Positions 1-13,315 of a DNA stretch of 64,000 nt are shown here, piece by piece. Every line of letters starts with the position of its first letter. The stretch's first letter is position 1. The notes below the pieces were generated by a model. The model made no database searches. It saw nothing but the letters and a program-made list of their open reading frames with translations, and was not told the DNA's origin. The stretch covers positions 2,294,001 through 2,358,000 of the forward strand of contig JAWUZG010000001.1 of assembly GCA_036785705.1 (NCBI GenBank), read 5' to 3'. Made by a program: the position numbers and the translations under genes. Source of the DNA: Acanthornis magna. Its lineage: Eukaryota > Chordata > Aves > Passeriformes > Acanthizidae.

Positions 1-1670
1 AGAATTTAAATGCCATTTTTAAAACAGTTCAGCCTTCAGAGATCCCTTACTGCTTCCTCACAGCGCAGGTTTAGTATTCACTGAAATTTTATTTAATTTC
101 CATTGGCTACAAAACACTTTCCATCACTTCCTGTTTGATTAATCTTTCCCTTTTACTTTTCATGTTTAACCAGTGGTGATGGATCTTTTTATGGACCTCT
201 GAGAAAACATCGCTGCACACATCTGTGTAGGGAATATCAGCCTAGAAAATGGATAGGTTTTTCTCAGTTAACTTTGGTAAGTGTCTCAAAAGCAACACAC
301 AGTCTGCAGGTTGAAAACAGGTGCCCTAAACTATTAAAAAACATTGTTAGAGTCCGTGTAACAGTTACTGCATTTTACCTCTGCAGCTGATATAGATGAA
401 GTCAAGTGTAGGCATCCTATAGTTGATATATCAATCGAAAATACTATTACCTAATTTTAATAATAATCCAGAGTAGAAGACAGTCATATAGAGACAGAGC
501 AGTAAATGTCTGACAAAGCAGTTGAGTCAGGTAGAGCTCATTGACAGTGAGTAATGGTTTCATATAACACAAAATGTCAAAAGAATAATTTACAGATAAT
601 ATTAGGGAGGTAAATGAGGAGACAATGGTTCAAAGTGAAAATAAGCTCAGGGTGCAGTGATCCAAAAATTGCGTTTGAAGGCTATGTAATGCAAATACAA
701 AGCTGGCAGTGCTGCATCCCTTTGAAACAGAGGGAAGTCTGCAGTCTAATTGTAAAATATGGCTCCATTTACTGAACAATGAATGCTATCAGCAAGACAA
801 GAGGAAAGCTGAGAAGAAAGCACTGTTTTTTACTGTGGGTAGTCACCTCTCTACAAATGGGCTGAACAAAGAGTATGGCTTCGTACAGTCCCATTTAAAT
901 ACTTAGGGATTATCTTGTACAAGGGCGGTATCATTTTTCATATCTGTACACACAATGCAGGAAATAATGACTAGTTTTCTAGCCTATAATGCCAACACAC
1001 AAATTTCCTCTTCCTTCTGAATGGAGGTGTCTCCTTAATTGCATTCATCTGTACATCTGTAGTCTGTGTAACAGGTCTATTTTTGAGTCACTCATTTAAC
1101 AGGTGCTGGAAAGCAATAAAAATACTATGAAAATTATGATGTATTTAGTACCAAAATAATTCAGTCAGACCCAACTGGGGTACAACAGGAAGAGGGAGAT
1201 AAACTTTGGTTCAAAGGACTGTTGGTGGAAAACAGAAGCACTTTTTTTTCTCTCACTGGTATATAGGACTAGATCCGTGGGCTCAGTTACCTGCCAGATC
1301 TGTCAAGTGTGTAATCTCACCTATAAATGCAATAATCTCAGTTTTGAACGTAGCTGAAGTGTTGTCCTCCCCCTTTTATATTAGACAAATGTCACAGAAC
1401 TTCATGACTGATGTTTAGAACTTTACTTTCAGTTTCCAGTCTATATTCCTAACCAACACAGGAATGTGCCACTATTATTCTGTACCCCTTCTCCTCTGTA
1501 GTATTTTGAGGAGAGACATTTGGTTCAGTCTTTAATTTTCCTCAGTTTGGTGGAGAATTTTAGTCTCAGTAATAGAGTACAGATATTTTTCTTGATCAGC
1601 CTCCTTTCCTTGTCGTGTGAGAGCTAAAGTCTGGTTTCAATATTTTAGCACATATTGATGTTTCTAATTA

Positions 1671-1738
1671 AAAAACAAAAAAACCCCAACCAAACCAACA
1701 AACCTCACCCCCCCCCCCCCCAAAAAAAAAAAAAAAAA
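1671..1738. repeat. Low-complexity tract ending in C14-A17
   Basis: An A-rich, C-interrupted stretch leads into a run of 14 C followed at once by 17 A. It is a simple-sequence tract prone to length error in sequencing and to polymorphism. No element body is attached to it on either side that I can recognise. Confidence 0.9.
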
Positions 1739-2102
1739 CCTTCAGGAAGAGATTAAAATTAGATTTCTTCCAGCATGAGTACATTCTGTTATGGTCAGCT
1801 CAGGAGCTGCAGTTTTTTACAGTGTGAGAACAACACAAACCCTCACATTTTGGGGTAGGCTGAGAGAGTTTTCTTTTAAACAGCCATACAGAGCACACCT
1901 GTTGGCCAAAATCTCACCATTTACTGTTCTTTCATGGCCCACATACAATAAAGTGTTAGGCCCCTCTTGCTTTGTTTTCCTTGATTTTGCAACCACTAAA
2001 GCAGCCAGCAGAGTTGCTATCCCTTTAACACCCTGCATCTGTCCCAGTATACATACTATGTTTTTATTAAATCCATAATTCATATTTCCAAGTTTCTTTT
2101 CT

Positions 2103-2172
2103 CACATCAGGAGTTGTAAGCAAGAATAGCAATGACACACATCAGGAGTTATAAGCAAGGATGGTAATGATA
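2103..2172. repeat. Two-copy 35-bp tandem duplication
   Basis: Copy one is at 2103-2137 and copy two at 2138-2172. Both begin CACATCAGGAGTT and share the AAGCAAG core, then differ at a handful of positions. Only two units are present, so this is a local duplication and not a satellite. Confidence 0.85.
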
Positions 2173-3124
2173 TAAGGATGTTGCAACAAACAAAATGTTG
2201 TGCGAGTGCAATGCGGCTCCCCATGAGCCTCCATATAACTCCCCTGCCTGCATGTTGAAGAATCACAGACTGAAAATGCTTCCAGCTAGACAAATGTTTT
2301 GGGGATTTGGATCTTTAGAATGAAAGGTTCAGTCTGTGTGTTTTCAAGTTCTCACTGGCCATTGTACGCTGCACAAAGACACCAAGGAGGCTGTTAGGTA
2401 GGGAAAGATTTGTTGCAGCCTATTTTCTTCAGCTACTGTTGTAGCAGGTTAAAAAGATAAAATGCACTTAATTTTATAGAATGGTGCAAAAAAAAGTTTG
2501 AATATTTAACCTCAAAATCTTTGTTGTAGAAGTGGATGATCACACATACTTATTTACTCTTTTTCTGCTACTGAAAAATCACTTCCACAAAAAGAAAAAA
2601 AGAGAGAAAACATGGAGATATGTGCATTACTATGTAGGTCAACTATTAATTGGTTTCAAAGGGCTTTATTCTTTAAAAGAAATGATCCTTTTATACTTAC
2701 AGAAGACATTTGTTCCATTTGCAGTATAAATTGGGACACATGCAGTTTCCTTTGTTGTTCTCCAAACCACGATGATTAAGCAAGCCCATTAACTCAACGA
2801 GCAATACAGTAAGACCTTTTGCAAACTACTTCAGAAGAAAAGCAGAAAAATCTCTATAAACACAGGTGAGCAATAAAATACCAATAAGGCAAAAGTATTG
2901 TTTGCAGTACACCCTTAATCAGTGGCTATTCTTTTTACATCTCAGCATGAAATCTCCACATCTCTGAAGTTAGTTTCATAAGAAATAATCAGGAGAACTG
3001 CATAAAACCTAAAGGCCCCTACAAATTAGATTTTTCCTATACAAAATATCCATTAGATGTTCACAAATGAGCCACTTGCATTTCAAAATACTCTGGCTTT
3101 CTGTCAGAATTCAAAATTGTCCGA

Positions 3125-3991
3125 GCGGTGAGGGATCAGGTTAGTAAAGCTAAAGCCTGTATAAAATTAAATCTGGCCAGGGATGTCAAGGTAAAAAAAG
3201 AAAAGCTTCTTTAGTCATGGTGGTGATGAAAGAAAGACTAGAGAAAATGTGGATTCTCTTCAGAAGGAAATAAGAGGCCTGTTTTTCTGGGCCATGGAGA
3301 TAGTCCAGCTCACCATCCTTTTTGCCCTGATCTTACCAACCACACCACACAGGTCACAGAAGGCAAAGGCAGGAACTGGGAGAACAAAGAACTGTGGAAG
3401 ATCAGATTTGGCACCATCTAAGGAACCTGAATGTGCACAAATCCATAAGATCTGATGACATATCCATGGGTCCTGAGGGAGCTGGATGATGAATTGTTTC
3501 AGACACCATCCATCCCATTTGAGAAGTCATGGCAGTCCAGTGAATGTCCCACTGACTGGAAACAAGACTCCCTTTCTTAAAAAGGGTAAAAAATGGAAGA
3601 CCAGGGAACCTACAAGTCAGTCATTCTAACCTTGGTGCCCAGCAAAATCATGGAGCAGATGCCCCCAGAAATTATGCAAAGTCACATGGAAACTAAGGAG
3701 GTGATTGGTGACTGCCCACAGGGCTTCACCAAGGCCTTCTATGATGGTGTTACAATGTTGGTGGATAAGAGAAGAGCATCTGATGTCATCTACCTGAACT
3801 TGTGCAAAGCATTTGACGCTGTTCTGCACAATGACCTTGTCTCCAAACTGGAGAGATATGGATTTGATGGACGGACCATCACCCAAACTCAGTAGATAAG
3901 GAATTGGCTGGATGGTTGCACTCAAGGAGTTGATTGCAATAAGATGTTCTTTAAGGTCCCTTGCAGCTGAAACCATTCAGTGATTCTATGA
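3125..3991 (+). mobile_element. CR1 LINE fragment, ORF2 remnant plus 3' end
   Basis: Translation of 3125-3190 gives a stretch with AVRDQVSKAKA and LNLARDVK, typical of the region before the CR1 reverse transcriptase. At 3593-3895 one frame reads the RT fingers/palm start (KIMEQ, GFTK, AFYDGVT, CKAFD, SKLERYGFDG). The copy is broken. About ten codons are missing in frame between GFTK and AFYDGV. The motif A aspartate appears changed to asparagine (AAC at 3797-3799). Shortly after NWLDG the sequence jumps to the 3' end (TTTAAGGTCCCTTGCAGCTG, then TGATTCTATGA), which removes the rest of the RT including the YADD box. Stops and frameshifts lie between 3190 and 3590. It is 5' truncated and cannot move. 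That it is CR1 is clear; the subfamily is not assigned. Confidence 0.9.
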
Positions 3992-6415
3992 AAACTCTGG
4001 CTTGAATTAAAAGTGCTTAGTATTCTTGAAGAAGAGTATAGTTTAATACTTCCATTTCACCTAAAACCAACAGTGTTGCCTTAAGCAAGGGTGTCCTCTA
4101 TTTAGATAAATCTTCTTGAGTAAGATTAGATGGCTAAGGAAATTAATAATTGCTTATTGAAGAAGTTGTCTTCTGTGGATGCCTGGTTTGAATCCAGATT
4201 AGTGACTGGACAATGTTATTCTCATAACAAAATGAAGTCCGGTCATAACTCAAATGATGTTGCTTACATCCGTGATATTAGACAGTACTTGTGTCATTAT
4301 TGTACCATGTTGTAGTTCTCATGCCATTGTAGAAGAAATTTATTCCCTTAGCCTGCTGTCCACCATAATTTTCACAATTTGGTCCTTTACTTCATATTGT
4401 GTTTTCTTTCTCAGAGAGTATCATAAGTGTGAGAGAGACTTGATAACTCCAGAGGGTGATTGTATCATAGCTTGTGTGCCTGTTCTTAAGTGGGTCAAAT
4501 TCATAATGAATGGACAAAAGTCATTATTATCTGCTGGCCTTATCTTCTGATGGCTACCTGACTACTAGCAATGCCTCCTAAACATGAAGGAAATGTAGGA
4601 AGAGGCAGGAAGATGTCAGGCTGCCCTAGCCTTTTCTATTTAATTCATAAGTCAGGTCACAAATTACATCATGTTACTGCTCTCACCACCGCTGTTTTTC
4701 TCCACCAGTGCTCACTAATGTCTCCTCCAGGAGAAATCTGGAAATGGTCGGGAACTAACTTCCAAGTCAATTTATTAACATCTGTAGTCCTATAACTGGA
4801 ACAGAAAACTAGACAGGCTCTGGCTGTATTTTTGCTACCCCAACACAACAGGAACCAAGGTTGCAGTATCACAACAGCATTATAGTTGAGATTAAGAATC
4901 TGATTATATTTATTCTCTCTTCAAGTTGAAGAAATACTTGCCCAAAGTTGTTAGAAGCAATCACATATGTCAAAGCTGCTTGGTACTGATAAAGAAAAGA
5001 TAAATAAGGCAAGTCTTGGCCAGGGCAACATATCAGAGAGTAAAGTATAATTTGGTCTTGTAGAACACCATAAAAACTCAGCCTCTTCGAAAAATAATTC
5101 CCAGATTGAAATTATCAAAGACTTTTAAAACAGAATGATCTGGCCACAAAATATTTACAAAGTGGGGAAATAACTCAGACATTTATGAACATTTCTGTTC
5201 TCTTTCTTTCACGAGTTTCACTTAACCAAGACATGCAGTCCATAGGATATAACTGAGCTAAACTCAACAGTGACCAAGCTGACCCAGAAATGTACAAGCA
5301 AAGTTCCTCAGCATTCAAGTATTATTCTGTTTCTCTCTGTGGATTATAAATGTTGTTGAGTAGAAAAATTATCAACTCCACTGTGTTGTACACTATTAAA
5401 TCATTAGTATAGTCAAAGATACCTAACTTAGAAATGTATTATAATTTCTAGTTATTGTTTCTACTAGAATATTGCCTACTCTCTCTGTAACTTTGTACTT
5501 ACCTCCCCTGATAACTAGGATCTGATAATGTATTTTTAAAGTAAACACTTATTTTCAATGCCAAGAATTTTTAGGAGAGTGATTTAAAACATTTTAGTTG
5601 CCTCATTTCCCAGCATCACTCAAAAAACTTACCTTCATTTACAAACATTACTGTGTGAAATATTGTTACGGTAAAGTCAGCAAAATTACTCTGGACTGCA
5701 GGGTGCTGAAATCCCCACATCCTCTTCCTTGACTGCTATGGAGCCAAGACTTCTCCCCTGTTGTGTTTATGCTGAGTGGAATGGAGTTAGAGCCTATAAA
5801 TGATTTGCCATGGTGTAAATGTTTCTGTAACAAAACTCTGACAATTTCCTGTTAAAGGCAGGAGTAACTAAGGTCTGAGAGAGGAGTGGTAGATTATTTG
5901 TAAATGCAAATAAGTGAAGCTTATTCTAATGTAAGCACACTATTTCTTTTTTTGTTGTTACTGTTTAACTTATTATGCTGAATCAATCTATCCAAATTAC
6001 ACTTATCTAGGTGTGTCTTTATAGTGTCACAAAGTTCTGAGGGTGCACTATGTGTACAGGCTAGATAGATAGATGTTCAGAGAAAACTACACTAACAAAA
6101 CTAAATGAAAGAGATAAGAATATGGATTGAGGATATGGGCACAGTTTCCTCGAGAAGGACTTCAGTCCATTCATGACCAGAACACTGACAATTTTTCTTC
6201 ACGTCAAACTTTTCTCCAAATTTCAGTAATAGGAAGGACAAACTCTATCTGTCATTAAGGGATCACCCAATTTTAGTATCAAAAAGGGATTGGAAAAGTA
6301 TAACACTTCAACTAATTGTCATAATTTTAATAATTGTCTGCAATTAAGTACATAAAATTCAAGAAAAAAAAATTCAAGCAGTACACTTGTGGTAGGTAGC
6401 TTGCAGGATTCACTG
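3992..6415. other. Gene-free unique sequence
   Basis: AT-rich DNA between two CR1 copies. Open frames at 4.13-4.87 kb are short, lie on both strands and match nothing I recognise. A short GATA run occurs near 6.06 kb. No RNA gene or further repeat body was seen. Confidence 0.55.
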
Positions 6416-7034
6416 TCACAGAATCACAGAATGGATTAGGTTGAAAGGGACCACAGTGGCTCATATGCTCCAACCTTCCTGCCCAAATAGTGTTGTTCTA
6501 GATCACCTGGCACAGGATTGTGTTCAGATGGTTCTGGAATATCTCCAATGAGGGAGACTCCACACCCTCTCTGGGCAATCTGTTCCAGTGCTCGGTCACA
6601 CACAAAGTAAAGAGGTTCTTCTTCATGTTCAAGTGGAACTTCCTGGGCATCAATTTCTGCTCGTTGCTTCCTGTCCTATTCCTTGGCACCAGAGAGCAGA
6701 GCCTGGGTCCATCCTCTGACAGCTCTTTGCAGACGCTGACAGACATTGATGAGGTCCCCCCTCAGTCATCCCTTGCTTGAACAGGCTCAACTCCCTCAGA
6801 CTTTCCTCCCTTCATCATCTTTGCTGCCTTACACTGGACTGTCTCCAGGAGTTCCATGTCTTTCTTGGCCTGAGGAGTCCAGGACTGGACACAGAACTCC
6901 AGATGTGGCCTCACCAGGGCTGAGTAGAGGGGCAGGATCACTTCCCTGGACCTGCTGGTGGTGTTTTTACTAATGCACCTGAGAATCCCATTGGCCTTCT
7001 TGGCCACAAGGACACAGTGATCACTGGTCACCTG
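6416..7034 (-). mobile_element. CR1 LINE fragment, ORF2 C-terminus and 3' end
   Basis: Read on the minus strand, 7031-6762 encodes the end of CR1 ORF2 ([37 protein letters not shown]). After a small deletion and frameshift near 6750-6790, 6746-6498 continues in another frame (KFHLNMKKN, VTEHWNRLPRE, ESPSLEIF). The 3' end is at the low coordinate, where the plus strand reads CACAGAATCACAGAATGG, the reverse of the usual CR1 tail. The fragment is 5' truncated, as is usual for CR1. The encoded part lies after the RT core and has no catalytic residues. The good match over about 600 bp suggests a younger insertion than the copy at 21 kb. Confidence 0.93.
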
Positions 7035-7248
7035 TATTTAAACTGGAATTTCTGCAAGAAAGGCAGGGAAGGGGCTGTCTCACACCATGTACGTGCAATG
7101 CAAGGAAAATTTGAACATCCACAAGCTAAACCACAAAGAACTACAATTATGCAGTCAGTAAAAATACTACCTTTCTAGGAAATACTTAACCATGACATCT
7201 CAATACATTTTTTAGCAGCAGCCTCTCTCCGGAGAAAGGTCTTACTTT

Positions 7249-7282
7249 ACCACTAAAGTGGTACCTTCCTAAAGTGAAGGTA
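7249..7282. repeat. Two adjoining perfect hairpins
   Basis: ACCACT-AA-AGTGGT (7249-7262) is followed directly by TACCTTC-CTAAAGT-GAAGGTA (7262-7282), sharing one base. Both stems are perfect (6 and 7 bp). The loop of the second repeats the CTAAAGT found in the first, which suggests a local inverted duplication. Confidence 0.85.
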
Positions 7283-8245
7283 CTTACTAAGTGACATCCT
7301 ACTGCAAACCTTTGTAATTCTGAGTGTTTTATACCCAGAAGCCAACACTGCTACAAATGACAAGTCACAGAAGCTCAAATGGCTCTTTCACTACGTGCAC
7401 AGTGTCCATACATATGCAAGCATGAGCCACCATCCCAAAGCCTTTTAGCTCCCAGACATAAAAATCTGCAGTGTGGTTCCTAGAATATAACTGCAGGCAG
7501 TATGGAAATTGTACCATAAGAATATCGAGGAGAGCATGTGCAAAATAAAGAGTGATTGCTGTGTTAGAAGCCCTCAGGTTGGAATTCAACACAAGAGCTC
7601 TGTAGGTTTCAGAAATAAAATACCTTAAATGCTGCTAAATGGTATTAACTAAATGTTGTCTTTGCATAGGACATGGACATTATTTGTTAAATATCATCTT
7701 TTAAATTAAGTGATGATTAAAGTTTGTTATTACTTTATGTCTGGAATAGTCTGGTGTTTCTCAATCCTGTCCGGCTCATGAAGAAAAGAGGAAAAGTATT
7801 TAAATCAAGTAAGATTGTTGTTGAAGAAAACACTTCTGAAGTGAAAGGTTGTTTGCTTCTTCTCACTTTTTACAGTGAGAATTGTGTTCCATATTTTGAT
7901 TCAAAGTAAAGATAGTTCCAGAGGAGTAATACTGATTGAGATCTTCGATAGGGTGTGAAGAGGGATTGTTTCTGCCAGCTATCTCCTTTGTAACCATCTT
8001 CCTCTGCCTCTCTCCTTCACACTTTGGCTACATGATCTGCTTGAAAACTAATCTTTGAGAACATGATGGTTTTCCTACCATAGCTGGTATTTATCTAACA
8101 CAATTGGAACCTTTAAAACCTTTTAGTGGTTTTGTAACACTGATTATAAAGATATTTTTCCTTATCTGTACTCTGGTTCATCTGTAGTCATTTTCATGGC
8201 ACTCCACAGAAAGGACAATGTTAGCATCCTTGCAACACTGATAAG

Positions 8246-8284
8246 CAAAAACAAAAACAAAAACAAAAGCAAAAACAAAAAAAA
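8246..8284. repeat. (CAAAAA)n microsatellite
   Basis: About six units of CAAAAA, one interrupted by a G, end in an A run. This is a simple repeat without an attached element that I can see. Confidence 0.9.
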
Positions 8285-8990
8285 TCCAACAACAAAAGAA
8301 AGAAAGCTATTTAAGCATCCCAACACCTTTAAAACACTACCAAGTGAATGCCCCTTGTAGCAACTAAGGTGTCAGAGAAGGACTGGTAAATTGCTCACTT
8401 TTTTGGTATTTTAAAGTAATATTTTTTTAAACTGAGCTATAGGACAGCAATACCTTGAAATAATCTATTTCTGTAAACTCTTTTCTCTTTTGCCCTGAAC
8501 ATGTGAGTTTTTAGTCCATATATTATTTTTTAGACTCTTGCAGACCTTAAGAGAGATACCAATCACTAGCTACCCATGGTATTTCTGACTTGAGGAAGAG
8601 GAGCCATTTGGGACAGGCCTGTCCTTCGCAATCTTGTACTAGGTCGTTCATGATTTCTTAGTACCTAAATTACCTCTAAATACAATAATTTAATTTTACC
8701 AGGAAAACTTAAATACACCATGTAAGTTGTGTGTTTTAGATATGATGCTGAAAGTGAGGTGAAACCCTCAGATGTTTACCTCAGGTTCAGTTCAGAGTCT
8801 CTCTTGGTTTGTAGCTCTCAAGGATCTCCTCAGTAAGATGACATTATGCAGTCCAAAATTGTAACTGAATCTGTTTATATGTGTCCTACAGGGCAAACTC
8901 CCAGAACATTAACAATCTATTCAGGGGTTTTAAGTGCGATTTATATAATTTACAAGCTGTGTTTAATAAAAACTATCATCGCACTTATCC

Positions 8991-9006
8991 TTTTTTTTTT
9001 TTTTTT
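8991..9006. repeat. T16 homopolymer
   Basis: A run of 16 T followed by CTTTAG. It resembles a 3' splice site by composition, but no supported exon follows. Confidence 0.9.
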
Positions 9007-9679
9007 CTTTAGGAATGTCTTGAAGGTTCAAAGAATTGTACAAGCACTGATAATTAACTCTGGGATTTTCAAAGAGGTTTGAAAGTGAGCCCCCATCCAC
9101 AGCTGAATTGGCTGGGTAACTCTTGAAGACTGCTTTAAAATATCCTATCCTTGACTATTTTAATACAGTTCTGCTCCTGAGAAAATACTTTACCTATCCA
9201 TTTTTCTTTGCAAGCCTTAGTATGAAACATCCCAGCTGATCACTGTCTTGATGTTATAAATAGGATTTTCAAAGGATGACTTGGTCCCAGTCATTAAGGA
9301 CGTGTATGCACAAGTAATGCTTTGTTTAGAGAGTCTTCTTAAAATTAGATACTGCAGGGTCCACTGATACATGTTGAAGTGTCAAGACAAAAATAAGAAC
9401 TTTTTTTATTAGTAAAGTTGATTAACACAATAATTTAATGTCAGTTGCTAGACACTCTCCATGGTCAAAAATAATAGACTTATTTTTTCATGAGTTATGC
9501 TATATTTAGATCCAGAACAGATTTTTAAAACTCCAAGTGTCAGTGCTGAAAGCAGTCAGAATTGAACATATCAGCCCTTTTTAATTTTTTACTGATGAGT
9601 TTCTTAGTTTGTGTTGAGCATAATTTCTTTATGCTTTAATATAATTTCTTTTTACTACCCCTATATCTTTAATTTTGTC

Positions 9680-9694
9680 TTTTTTTTTTTTTTT
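9680..9694. repeat. T15 homopolymer
   Basis: A run of about 15 T in AT-rich DNA, with no adjacent recognisable element. Confidence 0.9.
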
Positions 9695-12600
9695 CTCCTC
9701 TTGCAAATATACGGTCAGCAACATATTTGAAGAAGTTTTAGGTGATATATCCTATTTTTGTAACTGACTGATTTTGAGCCCAGAGGAAAGAAATAAATCA
9801 AAATAGGGTTTGGGTGCTATGAAGGAATGGAAAATTGTTGGGGAAGAAAAACAAAGAAACATTGTGTCAGTATTCAATTTTTTGTCTTCTTTCTTGTCAC
9901 AAGAACCATGAGCTTGTTGTAGGTTTTAGCAGCAGAAGTATCCAATGCATTTAACTTGACTTTAATTGAAAAACATTGCTGATAATCTTGAGAACTGCAA
10001 AGTGATATTTTAAGCAAAAACTTTGAGCAAGAAGTGTGAGTACAATGGAATGCTGTAAGTCTAAAGGGTAACTCTTTTTTTGCGGAAGTTTCTACGACCC
10101 ATTTTCTGCTACAAATTACACCCATGACTGAGAATTTGATGGTGAGCCATGGAAACAAACAGTAGTATGTAGACAGCAAGTGGAAACACTGTCCTGCACA
10201 TAATGGTCATTGTTGCACCAGTACAAGAACATTTCTAATCTGTTAATGTCTTGTTTCTTATTCACAATGTTTGTCATTACAGAGATAGACAAAATAATAT
10301 AAAACATCCTTTTAATGGATATTTGTTTTATGGGCATTATAGCGCAGAAGGCTTTTCATATCAAATAAGCAAATATAATTTAACCTTGGAGTTCCATAGA
10401 TGATAGTGAATGCTCTACTCACAGGATTGGCCATCCTGCACACTCAGATTCTAATAAGGCTCTTATTTTGCAGCTCTGATCACTTGGGGAGAATCAAGCA
10501 GCCCTGGGGATGCTGTTCTGTTTGTAACAAAATTCTAGAGGAGACAGGAAGGTTTTTGCAGAATTTTCTAAGGTTTTCTCCAGCTTCAGGTGAGCTAATC
10601 TGAAAGTGAACTCTGCAGCAAGGTGTCTTACACTTCATTTCCTCACTTTTCACCTTTACAGACCCAGAGGTCTGAGACAAATTCTTTGGTTTGCTTCTGT
10701 CCTCTGTCCAAACTTCCAGGACTCGTTCACCTGTGACTGAAGAGGGCAGCAATTCCTGTGGATGAAATGATCATTACGCAGCTTCTGAACCACTTGTTTC
10801 CCAGACTGCTTGCTCACAGTCTGCTTTATCATTTCTTTCTGCATAACAGAAACCATCGCCCACTTTACTTTCATTGCTCCTCTCTTCTCTCTGCTTACTT
10901 ATTTCATTGCTTCTCCCTGGTTATTTATCAGCAATTTTGCTTTGTTGACTGGTCCAAACATGGCACCTTCAAGTCTTGATACATTGTGTCCAGCTTAATT
11001 TGTGGTTGTGGTTATAAATAAAAGCAACAATACCAGACTATCATGATAACATGCTGATAGTGACCTGCTATGCTTATTTTTTCAGCTCTGATTTTTCCTG
11101 AAAGATGTTGGATAGCATAATCCATACACAATCCTGTATTAAGCTGTATTGATAGACTTCAGAGCAGAAATTACTCGAAATATTATAGGTCTGTCTCTGC
11201 TCTCACAGAACATCTATGTTCCAAAAACCAGAAACTGCATCACACAGAATATATGATTTTACTGGAAAATAATATACTCTCCTTACATTACTGACCTATT
11301 ATACACACATTTTACAATCTGAAGGAGCAATCTGTGCTAAAGAGAAACATAAATAAGTTCTTATTTTGGCAGTTTTATTACAAATTGTGTTGCACAATGG
11401 CAGATGAGCAATTTTATTCATTGACAAATGGCTTAGATCGGACTGGTGCAATGGTTCATTAACCTTATGATAAGTTTGGGCTATCTCAGAAGTGTTCTTG
11501 CTGTGAATTTAGATTTGATGATGGCTCACACATCAAGGAAACAAATTGCCTTGTCTTTTATAGGAAAGAAGGGGGGAGTAAAGAAGTTAATTGATGTCTT
11601 TTAAATCCTATAACTAATAAAGCGGGGTTTTTTTCAGATACTGCTTTCTGATTCTTATGAGATGCATTAGACAGACAATGCCAAAAGCACAGATTATTTT
11701 AGTTCTGTTGTTGCCAATTAAAGGGAGTCAAAGAACCCTGATTACAATTATCAGATTTTAATGAGCAATTGTCTGTCAAGATTTTTTCACAGCTCTAAGG
11801 GTTCATACATGATTTGTATGCAAGGTACAGGTACCCTTGCATAGTGGGTTTTCCTTTAGATAATCAGTACCTGATTTTTACTATCAGTTTTCATTGGGCA
11901 TTTTTGAATAATTTATTTTTTTTTTATCTCTTGGAAGAGCTACTGCTTCTCTTGCTTAATCTAATAAATTATGGACTAAGAAAAGATTAAAATCACAAAA
12001 AATCAGGAAAAGAAAAAAATATTTTTATAAAATCTCCTGATATAAGTCTGCATTGTTTCAATGTGTCAAATCAAATTGGTCTGATCTACATCAGCCAGAT
12101 TCCCATTTCTACCTGATACCTTTTCATCAGTCCTCTTCATTTTCAAAGGTAAATTTGTAGAGGTGTTCAGTTTAAAATCTTACAGATCGTGTTACCACAG
12201 AGGTCTTGCTTAGTATATTTATTTTTACTTATGATAAACAAATATAGTGGGAAATAAGGCTATTCTAGCTTTAGCGTTTCTAGATCAACCTACAAATAAA
12301 TGCACGCTTCAGCCTCCAGACAATTAAAGATCGATCTCCAGAATGGTGACTTTATGCTGCCTATTTCATCAGATACTGGTTTTTTTTGAAGCAGCTTTCC
12401 TTGAAACACTCTAAATGTTGGATGTTAATCAAGAAATTAATTATGACTACTAAACAGGCTGTAGTTTAAGACCCACGCTTTATTCGATGAAGCTGTGAGA
12501 TAAGCCTCTGTGACAGTGAATGCCACCTATGAGGAAGAATGAGTACAGACGGGACAGAATTTTCACTACTTATTCTGGATAATGGATGTAAATACCCTGA

Positions 12601-13300
12601 ATGTCGGTTTAGTGCCATCCTACTTCTGTCTTTTATCTCTATAAGATATTCAGGCTTCTAGAATCACCAAGTAAATAAGGGAGCCAATCACTGTTCAACA
12701 TGAGTGCTCTAAATCTTTCTCTGAAGCTCATAACTCACTCAGATTCTGAAGAAAAAGAGAACTGTGCTCAGTATGTATGTAAAACTCTGTATTTTTCTAT
12801 CTGTCTCTCTTCCCCCCACCCCGCCCCAGCTATTTTTTAATTTTTTGGCCCATTTCAGCCACATTTTACAGATGGGATAGTGGTCACCAGGTAATGAAGG
12901 TGTGACATAGAGAAATCAGTGACTGACAAAGGAGCACCTACTGGTGAGGAGAAGACAGCAACTTAACTTCTAATTAGACACTGGAAAGTTCTTGTAGAAA
13001 AGTGCAAAACAAATCATGGAAGCCCCAACCACACAGCCAACTTTAAGCAAAGTGTATGAGAGAGTAGAATGTCCACCCACGTGTTGTAGTTGTAATGCCA
13101 GTTTAAGAGATTCAGCTAAAAATTTTGTGTGTTCTGCTGGTTTGGGCTTTTGTTTCCTAACACTGAGGCATGATTTCTTTTATTCCCTAAAAAATGAAAC
13201 ATTACAATTCAGTCTATTAAGGTCTCAGGAAATGCTCCATTTTTTGCTTCTATTATAAAGAATAAGGATTGGTTAAAAAAGCAAACAGTCCCCTTTTTTC

Positions 13301-13315
13301 TTTTTTTTTTTTTTT
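13301..13315. repeat. T15 homopolymer
   Basis: A run of 15 T preceded by a shorter T run. It is not attached to a recognisable retroelement. Confidence 0.9.

Larger units (their letters stand above)
1..3119. other. Gene-free unique sequence
   Basis: No open frame here resembles a known protein; the frames are 60-95 codons long and overlap on both strands. The sequence is AT-rich and CpG-poor. The only structured parts are a C/A tract near 1.7 kb and a short tandem duplication near 2.1 kb, listed separately. I see no splice-site pair around a credible exon. Confidence 0.6.
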
